This document shows, piece after piece, positions 1-6,102 of a DNA stretch of 6,102 bases. The notes beneath the pieces were generated by a model that was not told the DNA's origin, did no database searches, and was given only the letters and a program-made list of their open reading frames with translations. The translations under genes and the position numbers were made by a program. Source of the stretch: Thermoleophilaceae bacterium (GTDB lineage Bacteria; Actinomycetota; Thermoleophilia; Solirubrobacterales; Thermoleophilaceae); NCBI GenBank assembly GCA_013695855.1, contig JACCZR010000053.1, positions 1 to 6,102 of the forward strand, in the 5' to 3' direction. Numbering within the stretch: the first letter of the stretch is position 1; the number at the start of each line of letters is the position of its first letter.

Positions 1-1513
1 CGGGGATCGTGCGCTCGCCGGCCTTGATGGAGGCTCCGTAGAGCCCGATGTTCCCGATGTGGTGCTGGCTGCAGCCGTTCGGGCAGCCGGACATCTTGAT
101 GTGCATCTTGTTGATCAGCGGGTCGTCGAGGCCGATCGACTCGACGCGCTCCTGCACTGCCTGGTTGAGACCCATGGAGGCCGTGATGCCTAGCTTGCAG
201 GAGTCGGTGCCCGGACAGCTGACCACATCGGTGATCTCCTGCGCTCCGTGGTCGCCCAGGCCCAGCGCCTCCAAGCCCTTCCACAGGTCGTAGAGCGACT
301 CGTCGCGGACCCAGCGCAAGACGAGGTTCTGCCCGACGGTGGTGCGCGCGTAGCCGCCGGAGTACTCACGCATCAGCGTTGCCAGGCCGCGGAACTGCTC
401 GGGGCTGATGTCGCCGCGCGTGACCTTGACCTCGACTGCGGAGAAGCCGTCCTGGCGCTGCTTGCGCACGTTGGATGACGCCCAGCGGTCGAACTCGCGG
501 TGATCGCCGTTCGGCGCTCCGCTCCTGGCGGGGCGGGGCGGGGCGTGCTTCGCTTCGTCATGGTCAAACGGGTCGAGCGTGTAGTCGCGCTGGCCAACCC
601 AGTCGCCCTCGAGCTCTTCGGCGACCTGCTCGCGGAAGGCGTCCATGCCGATCTTGTCGACCAGCACCTTGATGCGGGCGCGGGCGCGGTTGACGCGCAG
701 GAAGTCCTGGCGATCGAAGATGCGCAGGCAGGCCTCGGTGACCTTGAGGTACTCGCCGTCGTCGGCCCCGACGAACTCGTAGAGCGTCGGGGCGACTCGG
801 GCCATGATCGACGTGCCTCCGCCCACGCGGATCTCGAAGCCGCGGGTGCCGTCCTCCTTCACGCGCGGGATGAAGCCGATGTCGTGGATGCCGGTGATGG
901 CCCGGTCCTCATCGGTGGCCGTGAAGGCGGTCTTGATCTTCCGCGGCATGAGCTGGAAGTCGGGGTGGCGCACGAAGTAGCGCACGTAGGCGCCCACGTA
1001 GGGGGTGGGGTCGAAGAGCTCGTTCTCGCATATGCCGGCCCAGGGGTCCCCGGTCACGTTGCGCACCGTGTTGCCGCAGCCTTCGCGCGAGGAGAGGCCG
1101 GCGTCGCCCATCTCGCGGATTGCCTTGGCGGCGTCGGGGAGCGGAATGTGATGGATCTGGATGTTCTGGCGGGTGGTGATGTGGCCCTTCTTCAACGGGG
1201 CGTAGCGCTCCACCACGTCGGCGAAGGACTCCATCTGCTCCGGGCTCACGCCGCCGAAGGGCAGCTTCACGCGGATCATCTGCACGTCGGCCTGGCGCTG
1301 GCCGTACACGCCCTGCTTGAGGCGGAAGCCGATGAAGTCCAGCTCCTCGATGTCGCCATCCAGGTAGCGGCCGGCCTCGGTGTCGAAGTCGTCGAACTCG
1401 CGCTCGAGGATCGGGATCACGTTCCCCGGGACGTTCTCCAGCACTTCGGGGTTGTTCAGCGACCCCTCTCGGCCCTTGCGCGGTGCAGACGTCGGCTCCA
1501 CCTGGCTCCTCAT
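1..1513 (-). CDS. Ferredoxin-type nitrite/sulfite reductase (siroheme, 4Fe-4S), C-terminus cut by window edge
   Basis: This gene encodes an assimilatory six-electron reductase that turns nitrite into ammonia or sulfite into sulfide, using ferredoxin as donor and a siroheme coupled to a 4Fe-4S cluster. The minus frame from ATG at 1513 is open to the window edge (504 codons); family members are about 550-580 residues, so only the C-terminal tail is missing. The cluster cysteines are visible as CPGTDSC (C433, C439) and GCPNGC (C477, C481), the spacing expected of the family. Basic residues that match siroheme ligands of E. coli sulfite reductase are R81, R151, K192 and K194 (my alignment by eye). 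Y70 and C146 could correspond to the Tyr-Cys pair of mycobacterial SirA, which is less sure. A Pro/Arg-rich linker near residues 323-332 separates the two pseudo-repeat halves. Substrate cannot be settled from sequence; the nearby rhodanese leans towards sulfite. No clear Shine-Dalgarno precedes the start. Confidence 0.93.
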   Translation of the reverse strand, partial: MRSQVEPTSAPRKGREGSLNNPEVLENVPGNVIPILEREFDDFDTEAGRYLDGDIEELDFIGFRLKQGVYGQRQADVQMIRVKLPFGGVSPEQMESFADVVERYAPLKKGHITTRQNIQIHHIPLPDAAKAIREMGDAGLSSREGCGNTVRNVTGDPWAGICENELFDPTPYVGAYVRYFVRHPDFQLMPRKIKTAFTATDEDRAITGIHDIGFIPRVKEDGTRGFEIRVGGGTSIMARVAPTLYEFVGADDGEYLKVTEACLRIFDRQDFLRVNRARARIKVLVDKIGMDAFREQVAEELEGDWVGQRDYTLDPFDHDEAKHAPPRPARSGAPNGDHREFDRWASSNVRKQRQDGFSAVEVKVTRGDISPEQFRGLATLMREYSGGYARTTVGQNLVLRWVRDESLYDLWKGLEALGLGDHGAQEITDVVSCPGTDSCKLGITASMGLNQAVQERVESIGLDDPLINKMHIKMSGCPNGCSQHHIGNIGLYGASIKAGERTIP

Positions 1514-1530
1514 ACTCGGGGGAACCGCCG

Positions 1531-1536
1531 AATGTA
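1531..1536 (-). promoter_or_regulatory. Possible -10 box of the nitrite/sulfite reductase gene
   Basis: The minus strand reads TACATT here, a 4/6 match to TATAAT, with 17 nt between it and the ATG at 1513. The implied leader would be only about 10 nt and has no Shine-Dalgarno. The same hexamer precedes the lipoprotein gene at 3250-3255. No recognisable -35 hexamer lies at 16-18 bp, so the call is tentative. Confidence 0.3.
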
Positions 1537-1599
1537 GCAAACCCAGTGCGGATTCAGAGGAATAGCTCGCTGGGAGGCTCTGAGCCCTCGCCTGCGATG

Positions 1600-1620
1600 G
1601 CCGGCCTCTCCCGGGCCGGC
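1600..1620 (-). terminator. GC-rich hairpin after the rhodanese stop
   Basis: GCCGGCC (1600-1606) and GGCCGGC (1614-1620) form a perfect 7-bp stem with a 7-nt loop, beginning 7 nt downstream of the rhodanese stop on the minus strand. There is no T tract after it, as is common for actinobacterial terminators. It separates the rhodanese transcription unit from the downstream reductase gene, either stopping or attenuating transcription. Confidence 0.45.
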
Positions 1621-1627
1621 GGTACGG

Positions 1628-1942
1628 CTAGGAGGGTCCCTTCTCGACGGGTAAGCCGGCCTCTTCCCAGGCGCCGATGCCGCCCGCCAGGGTGACCGCG
1701 TCGCGGCCCGCGCCGCTGAGCGCCTGAGCGGCCATCAGCGAGCGCTCGCCCACCGCGCAGTAGAAGACGATCGGGCCCGGGCCGAGCTCGTCCGCGCGGG
1801 CGGCCAGTTGGTCGAGCGGCAGGTGCTCGGCGCCCTCGACGTGGCCGGCGGCCCATTCGTCGTCGCGGCGCACGTCGACCATCCGCGCGCCCTCGCGGCG
1901 CAACTCGTCGGCCCGCCGGGCGTCGACCTCCAGTGGCCCCAC
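1628..1942 (-). CDS. Single-domain rhodanese (sulfurtransferase)
   Basis: A cytoplasmic single-domain rhodanese that probably carries sulfane sulfur as a cysteine persulfide. From GTG at 1942 the product is 104 residues, normal for GlpE/PspE-size rhodaneses. Visible landmarks are VDVR near residues 22-25, the EWAAGHVEGAEHLP stretch near 29-42, the active-site loop CAVGER with catalytic C62 and R67, and the terminal GGIGAWEEAGLPV element near 86-98. I prefer GTG 1942 because it shares its G with the TAG stop of the upstream gene (TAGTG), a typical coupled junction, and a GAGAGG lies about 11 nt upstream. An in-frame GTG at 1954 would add four residues. It lies upstream of the nitrite/sulfite reductase in the same direction, separated by a hairpin, suggesting a shared sulfur role (inference). 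The specific sulfur acceptor cannot be deduced. Confidence 0.9.
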   Translation of the reverse strand: MGPLEVDARRADELRREGARMVDVRRDDEWAAGHVEGAEHLPLDQLAARADELGPGPIVFYCAVGERSLMAAQALSGAGRDAVTLAGGIGAWEEAGLPVEKGPS

Positions 1943-2187
1943 TACCGGCCCCACCTCTCGGGCTCTCCCCAGAGCGACTGCGAATGGGGGTCACGGCCGC
2001 TGCCTTCGAGCAGCCCGGCGCGCAGCCACGGGTTCATGCGCTGAGCCGCCTTCTCGGGCGGTGGGGCGGTGTCGCGCAGGAACTGCTCGATGGCCGCCGC
2101 GATGGCCGCGGCTTCCTCCGGCGTGGCGCTCGAGCCCTGCAGGTCGATGCGCGGGCGCAGCGGGGTGCGGTGGCCGTTGGCGGACAC
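1942..2187 (-). CDS. Small protein resembling acyl-CoA carboxylase epsilon subunit
   Basis: An 81-residue protein read from GTG 2187. After a short polar N-terminus it has ATPEEAAAIAAAIEQFL (about residues 21-37), an amphipathic Ala-rich helix that opens with the TPEE pattern typical of actinobacterial acyl-CoA carboxylase epsilon (AccE-like) subunits, then a Pro-rich linker and a conserved-looking NPWLRAGLLEG segment (52-62). Such subunits stabilise the carboxylase complex; none of the catalytic subunits is in this window, so the function is inferred from pattern only. Start choice: GTG 2187 lies 10 nt after a minus-strand TATACC box, fitting a leaderless transcript. A longer frame from GTG 2241 (99 residues) would have to be translated through the palindromic repeat at 2202-2221, which I think is unlikely. 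Its stop overlaps the rhodanese start by one base, so the two are probably cotranslated. Confidence 0.6.
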   Translation of the reverse strand: MSANGHRTPLRPRIDLQGSSATPEEAAAIAAAIEQFLRDTAPPPEKAAQRMNPWLRAGLLEGSGRDPHSQSLWGEPERWGR

Positions 2188-2205
2188 GGGTTGCGAGGGT
2201 ATAAG
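2177..2205 (+). promoter_or_regulatory. Candidate sigma70-type promoter for the cyclodeaminase-family gene
   Basis: TTGGCG (2177-2182) and TATAAG (2200-2205) are separated by exactly 17 bp, matching -35 (4/6) and -10 (5/6) consensus. The predicted start near 2212 would give a leader of about 46 nt to the ATG at 2258. TATAAG is one of the few AT-rich spots in this GC-rich region, which supports the call. Confidence 0.5.
2198..2203 (-). promoter_or_regulatory. Candidate -10 box for leaderless epsilon-like gene
   Basis: The minus strand reads TATACC, ending 10 nt before GTG 2187, so the transcript would begin at or very near the start codon. It overlaps the plus-strand TATAAG box by the four bases TATA. 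No good -35 is visible at 16-18 bp; the spacer would contain the palindrome. Confidence 0.35.
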
Positions 2206-2239
2206 GGGGGACTCCCCCTTACAGCCGGCTTCGCCCGGC
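2202..2239. repeat. Two adjacent hairpins in the divergent intergenic region
   Basis: TAAGGGGG (2202-2209) and CCCCCTTA (2214-2221) make a perfect 8-bp stem with a GACT loop. Three bases later GCCGG (2224-2228) and CCGGC (2235-2239) make a 5-bp stem with a 6-nt loop. They sit between divergent genes, so a terminator role is unlikely. They could be an operator, a structured leader of the plus-strand gene, or a copy of a dispersed palindromic (REP-like) element; sequence alone does not decide. Confidence 0.6.
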
Positions 2240-2257
2240 ACATCCCCCGATTACTGA

Positions 2258-3199
<942 letters not shown>

Positions 3200-3226
3200 C
3201 CCGGTCCGGCTGCGCGCTTGACCGGG
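3200..3226 (+). terminator. Hairpin immediately after the cyclodeaminase-family stop
   Basis: CCCGGTC (3200-3206) and GACCGGG (3220-3226) form a perfect 7-bp stem with a 13-nt loop, starting at the first base after the TGA. No T tract follows. It probably ends or reduces transcription before the lipoprotein gene. The right arm overlaps a TTGACC (3218-3223) that looks like a -35 hexamer but is 26 bp from the next -10 candidate. Confidence 0.45.
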
Positions 3227-3249
3227 CTCGCCTTCGTCGGCCGCCCCAC

Positions 3250-3255
3250 TACATT
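3250..3255 (+). promoter_or_regulatory. Candidate -10 box of leaderless lipoprotein gene
   Basis: TACATT ends 7 nt before the ATG at 3263, placing the expected transcription start at the start codon itself. The absence of any purine-rich ribosome site here agrees with a leaderless message. A -35 at 17 bp is not recognisable; TTGACC at 3218 is too far away. Confidence 0.4.
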
Positions 3256-3262
3256 GCGCTCT

Positions 3263-4807
3263 ATGGCTCGAGTAGCTCTGTTCGCCTTCCTGTCCCTGCT
3301 GGCCGCCGGCCTCATCTCGGCCTGCGGATCGAGCACCAAGGAGCCCGCCGCGCTCGCGCCCGCGCAGGCGCTCTTCTACGGCGAGGTCAGCCTGGCGCCG
3401 CCGGGCGGTCAGAAGGCGGCGATTGACGCGCTGGCGCGAAAGTTCCCCGGCTCAGGCAGCGCCGGGCAGCGGCTGAGCGCGCTGATCGAGAATGGCTTCC
3501 GCGATGGCGACGCAAAGATCTCCTTTGAACGCGACGTCAAGCCGTGGCTGGGCGACAGGGCGGCCTTCTTCGCGGGCAGCCCGCCCCGGGGCGGAAGCGG
3601 GGACACCCCCGCCGCGGCCCTAGTGGCCACCAAGGACGAGGAGAAGGCCCTCGCCACCGTCCAGAAGGAGGAGGGCCAGGGCACCGAGGCCGAGTTCGAG
3701 GGCGTCAAGTACCGGCGCTTCGGCGACGAGGACAGCGTGGCCGCCACCCTCGACGGCTACCTGGTGCTCACCAACGAGGTCGGCCTGAAGGCCCTGGTGA
3801 ACGCATCGAAGAACGGCGACCGCGGGCTCGAGTCCAGCGACCGGTTCAAGCAGGCCCTCGAGGGCCTGCCCAAGGATCGGCTCGGCTTTGCCTATGTGGA
3901 CGCCCGCTCGGCCTTTGACGCGGTGCCGTCGGAGCAGGCTCAGTTCCTCGCGCCCTTCCGTCGCGCCTTCCGCGATCCGATCGTGGCCACCGCCACCGCG
4001 CAGCCCGACGCGCTGGAGATCACCAGCCAGACGCCGGAGTCCACGCTCTCTGCCCTCGGCGTGGCCGGGCTCGGCTCGAAGGGGACCGACCTCATCGGCG
4101 AGCTGCCGGGCGACTCGCTGTTCGCGAGCGGCGGGCCCGACTTGGGCCGCCAGCTGGCCGCCGGGGTCGACCTCGCGGCCTCGAGCCTCGGGGGCCGCGC
4201 GATCCTCGAGCAGGCCCTGCGCCAGCGCACCGGGCTCGACCTCCAGCGCGACGTGCTCGACTGGATGGGCGACTACGGCATCTTCGTCCGCGGCAGGGAC
4301 CGCCGCTCGCTGGGGGGCGCGCTTGTGGTGGAGACCAAGGACCCGGCGGCCACCCGCCGCGCAATCGCCGGTTTGCGCCGCATCCTGCGCGGACAGGCCA
4401 TGGGCGGCGCCCGCGTCGGGCGTCTGGGAATCCGCGGGGCCGATGCCGGCTTCACGGTGACCGCCGAGGACCTGCCCGCGCCGGTCAACGTGTTCCTGAA
4501 GTCCGACCGCTTCGTGGTGGCCTACGGCAACGAGGCCTCCAACCAGGCGGTGCAACCGCGCGGCACGCTCGAGGACGAGTCGACCTTCAGCCAGGCCGGC
4601 GGCTCCTTGGGCGCCGGCTTCACGGTGAACACCTACGCGAGCGTGCCTGCCGCCCTGTTGCTGGCCGAGGGGCTCGGCGCCAGGAGCGACTCGGGTTACC
4701 AGCGGGCCAAGCCCTACCTCACGGTGCTCGGTGCGCTGGTGGGCGCAGCCAGGCCTGCAGGCGGCGGCAAGCTCGAGTCGAAGTTCCGGCTGACCGTCCC
4801 CGGTTAG
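3263..4807 (+). CDS. DUF3352-type lipoprotein with duplicated domain
   Basis: A 514-residue predicted lipoprotein of unknown function. The first 20 residues are a lipoprotein signal peptide: MAR, a hydrophobic stretch (residues 4-18) and the lipobox ISAC, with C21 as the lipidated cysteine. The mature part starts with a short Ser/Thr/Glu tether and then ALAPAQALFYGEVSL (30-44), the opening typical of DUF3352 proteins. Two related halves can be seen: about 30-215 (VKPWLGDRAAFFAG, AALVATKDEEKAL, LDGYLVLTN, SSDRFKQAL) and about 275-460 (VLDWMGDYGIFVRG, GALVVETKDPAAT, KSDRFVVAYG, EDESTFSQA). No catalytic motif is evident. I use ATG 3263 rather than the in-frame TTG at 3218 because it puts the signal peptide at the N-terminus and lies 7 nt after a -10-like box. 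The protease gene starts 27 nt after its stop, so the two surface proteins may be cotranscribed. Confidence 0.85.
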   Translation: MARVALFAFLSLLAAGLISACGSSTKEPAALAPAQALFYGEVSLAPPGGQKAAIDALARKFPGSGSAGQRLSALIENGFRDGDAKISFERDVKPWLGDRAAFFAGSPPRGGSGDTPAAALVATKDEEKALATVQKEEGQGTEAEFEGVKYRRFGDEDSVAATLDGYLVLTNEVGLKALVNASKNGDRGLESSDRFKQALEGLPKDRLGFAYVDARSAFDAVPSEQAQFLAPFRRAFRDPIVATATAQPDALEITSQTPESTLSALGVAGLGSKGTDLIGELPGDSLFASGGPDLGRQLAAGVDLAASSLGGRAILEQALRQRTGLDLQRDVLDWMGDYGIFVRGRDRRSLGGALVVETKDPAATRRAIAGLRRILRGQAMGGARVGRLGIRGADAGFTVTAEDLPAPVNVFLKSDRFVVAYGNEASNQAVQPRGTLEDESTFSQAGGSLGAGFTVNTYASVPAALLLAEGLGARSDSGYQRAKPYLTVLGALVGAARPAGGGKLESKFRLTVPG

Positions 4808-4834
4808 GCGGGCAAAGCCAAGCCCCCGTCCCCG

Positions 4835-5610
4835 ATGACCGGCCCGTTCGCCCGGAGGTTGACGATTCGCTCGACAGCCAGAGCCGTCACGCTCCCCCTC
4901 CTTGCTCTCGCCGCGTTGGCCACAGCGCCACCGGCCACTTCGGCCCAGAACGAGCGAGGGCCCAGCGCCAAGGCCCGCGCCAGCGAACAGGCGTCGCAGA
5001 GCATCCCGATCCGCTATTACAACGCCGCGCCGCGCTCGGCCGAGTTCGTAGACCGAGCGGTGCGCGCCTGGAACCGGGCGCTGGTGGGCAGCCACTTCCG
5101 CGCAGTGCCCAGGCGAGACGCGCGGGTCGTGATCCGCGCCGCCCGGCCCAGCGAGCGCTGCGGCGGATTGGCACGGATCCGCGGAGCCCGAACCTCGCGG
5201 CGCCGCGACACCTTGCTCAGGTACGGCTACCACACAAGCGCCGTCGTCACGCTCGGCGAGATCTGCCCGCCTGCCGTCCGTGCCCTCGTCGCCACCCACG
5301 AGCTGGGCCATGTGCTCGGCCTGAACCACGAGCGGCGGCGCTGCTCGGTCATGTCACCCAAGGGGGAGGTCGTGAACGGGACCCTCAACCCCTATCCGGG
5401 CTGTTCGCCAGACCTTTGGGCAATGCTCACCCGCGAGCTCGTGACCGACTCCGACCTGCGTGCCGCGCGCGCCCTCTACCCCAAGCCCGCGGACGCCGGT
5501 GTCACCCCGCGTTCTCGAACGACGCCTCGCTCGGAATCTTCGGCTGGGCAGCGGTCGGCCTCGCCGGCGCCGCCGTTCTCACCGCGCTCATCCGGCTCCT
5601 GCGCCGATGA
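4835..5610 (+). CDS. Secreted matrixin-like zinc metalloprotease with C-terminal membrane anchor, apparent frameshift near 5507
   Basis: A predicted exported metzincin protease. Residues 1-37 form a signal peptide (basic MTGPFARRLTIRSTAR, hydrophobic AVTLPLLALAALA, likely cleavage after ATSA). The catalytic site HELGHVLGLNH (155-165) supplies zinc ligands H155, H159, H165 and base E156, and CSVM with M173 is the probable Met-turn. C109, C144, C170 and C190 could form disulfides. The ATG frame runs to a stop at 5738-5740 (301 residues), but after about residue 225 it becomes Ser/Arg/Pro-rich with poor codon choice. The neighbouring frame from 5509 reads AFSNDASLGIFGWAAVGLAG, a hydrophobic helix and RLLRR, then TGA at 5608-5610. 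One extra C in the CCCC run at 5505-5508 joins them into a 258-residue anchored protease. I therefore end the gene at 5610; a base error or a true mutation could both explain it. No Shine-Dalgarno fits ATG 4835, and a GGAGG abuts an in-frame TTG at 4859, so the start is uncertain. Confidence 0.8.
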
Positions 5611-5629
5611 ACCGAGAGCCCCGGAGAAG

Positions 5630-5646
5630 TGCCCTACTGCCGGGCA
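5630..5646. terminator. Weak hairpin between convergent genes
   Basis: TGCCC (5630-5634) and GGGCA (5642-5646) make a 5-bp stem with a 7-nt loop, lying 20 bases after the corrected protease stop and 23 bases after the stop of the minus-strand remnant. It could act in both directions, but the stem is short and has no T tract. Confidence 0.2.
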
Positions 5647-5668
5647 GCCCAAGCGAGCGTCAGCGCCG

Positions 5669-5974
5669 TCAGCCGCGCGGCTTGCTCAGCCGCGTCGAGT
5701 CGACGACCTCCCACGCGCTGCCGCGCACGCGCTGGAGTGAGTGCAGGTCGTCGTTGTTCCAGCGCGACGAGGGCACCCCGCTGACGAACCAGGGGGCGCC
5801 GTTGTCGGCCACTATCGCGCCGTAGCGCTTGAGCGCACGAAGGACGACCCGCGATTGCCGCGGAAACCGGCTCGTGTCAAACGAGCGCTTCAGCCGAAGG
5901 CGCTGGCCCATCGCGGGCAGGTTCGGATCGGGGTCGTCGGAGGCGCGGTGGCGGGTTTCCCACCCATGTGGTGG
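5669..5974 (-). pseudogene. 5'-truncated remnant of a conserved secreted-protein family
   Basis: The minus frame from 5974 to the TGA at 5669-5671 encodes 101 residues that look like the C-terminal third of a conserved, usually exported bacterial family of unknown function. Recognisable pieces are WETRHRASDDPDPNLPAMG (matching the family pattern WPARHxAS...LPPMG), RLRLKRSFD, VVLRALKRYGAIVADNG, WFVSGVPSSRWNNDDL and GSAWEVVD. The similarity clearly starts upstream of the only ATG (5911), so that ATG is not a real start. The frame is closed by a TGA at 5975-5977, and only about 70 bp remain before the stop of the next minus-strand gene, leaving no room for the missing N-terminal portion and signal peptide. 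I infer a gene fragment left by a deletion. The family match is from memory of its motifs, not from a search. Confidence 0.6.
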
Positions 5975-6048
5975 TCAAGTCGCCAGGGACCGAGATCCCC
6001 CGGTCGGCCGCCGGGGGTGGCGTGCGGGCCGCCGCCCACGATCCGCGC

Positions 6049-6102
6049 CTACCGCAGGCGGTCGCGCAGGGCAAGCACCCGGCCCGCCGCGCGCTCAAAG
6101 GC
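6049..6102 (-). CDS. C-terminal end of an unidentified gene entering from the right edge
   Basis: The minus frame from the edge reads AFERAAGRVLALRDRLR and ends with TAG at 6049-6051. The 17 residues form a regular amphipathic helix with high-GC third positions, as expected for a genuine C-terminus. Similar RVLALR-type helices end some family 3 glycoside hydrolases, but this is far too short to assign. It has the same direction as the gene remnant downstream. Confidence 0.4.
   Translation of the reverse strand, partial: AFERAAGRVLALRDRLR

Noticed and set aside
500..1537. A 345-codon plus-strand open frame
   Set aside because: It is antisense to the nitrite/sulfite reductase, whose cluster cysteines and siroheme residues are intact on the minus strand; the plus product shows no family features.
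1514..1627. Riboswitch (such as a SAM or cobalamin type) ahead of the reductase gene
   Set aside because: Only one simple hairpin (1600-1620) is visible and no conserved riboswitch core could be recognised.
1942..2241. Longer start (GTG 2241) for the epsilon-like gene
   Set aside because: The extra 18 residues would be translated through the palindrome and contain no family-like sequence; GTG 2187 is better placed relative to the TATACC box.
3218..3262. TTG 3218 as start of the lipoprotein, and TTGACC 3218-3223 as its -35
   Set aside because: The 15-residue extension would bury the signal peptide, and the hexamer is 26 bp from the TACATT box, too far for a standard promoter.
3620..5329. A 569-codon open frame on the minus strand across the lipoprotein and protease genes
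   Set aside because: It lies antisense to two genes with clear signal peptides and motifs, is composed of low-complexity Gly/Ala/Arg/His-rich sequence, and results from the scarcity of stops in very GC-rich DNA.
5611..5740. C-terminal extension of the protease in its original frame
   Set aside because: Poor codon use, low-complexity composition, overlap with the antisense remnant, and a better anchor sequence in the adjacent frame.
5877..6098. A 73-codon minus-strand frame at the right end
   Set aside because: It runs out of frame across both the C-terminus ending at 6049 and the remnant; only its short GISVPGDLTTTW piece could be relic coding sequence.

Overview
This window comes from a very GC-rich bacterial chromosome (roughly 70% GC by eye, with G/C-dominated third codon positions). 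The gene content and style suggest a high-GC actinobacterium, most plausibly of the Thermoleophilia (Solirubrobacterales/Gaiellales): a siroheme nitrite/sulfite reductase, a DUF3352 lipoprotein, a membrane-anchored matrixin-like protease, and several genes without Shine-Dalgarno sequences that look leaderless. The taxonomic placement is inference. I see no rRNA, tRNA, CRISPR array, insertion sequence or phage gene.

Left part, minus strand (1-2187): a small protein resembling acyl-CoA carboxylase epsilon subunits overlaps a single-domain rhodanese by one base (TAGTG). A GC-rich hairpin follows, and then a ferredoxin-type nitrite/sulfite reductase that runs off the left edge with about 504 residues present. 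The reductase and rhodanese together point to assimilatory sulfur (or nitrogen) metabolism.

Middle, plus strand (2188-4807): a 70-bp divergent intergenic region holds two adjacent hairpins and what look like overlapping divergent -10 boxes. It is followed by an ornithine cyclodeaminase/mu-crystallin family dehydrogenase, a hairpin right after its stop, and a leaderless lipoprotein of the DUF3352 type whose two halves look like an internal duplication.

Right part (4808-6102): a secreted HExxHxxGxxH metalloprotease on the plus strand. Its reading frame appears to be broken by loss of one base in a CCCC run at 5505-5508; restoring the base gives a C-terminal transmembrane anchor ending at 5610, whereas the uncorrected frame drifts on to 5740. 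Convergent to it, on the minus strand, is a 5'-truncated remnant of a conserved secreted-protein family, and at the right edge the last 17 codons of another minus-strand gene.

I do not see a convincing undescribed multi-gene system. The most useful observations are the frameshifted anchored protease, the truncated gene remnant, the duplicated DUF3352 protein and the compact divergent control region at 2177-2239.
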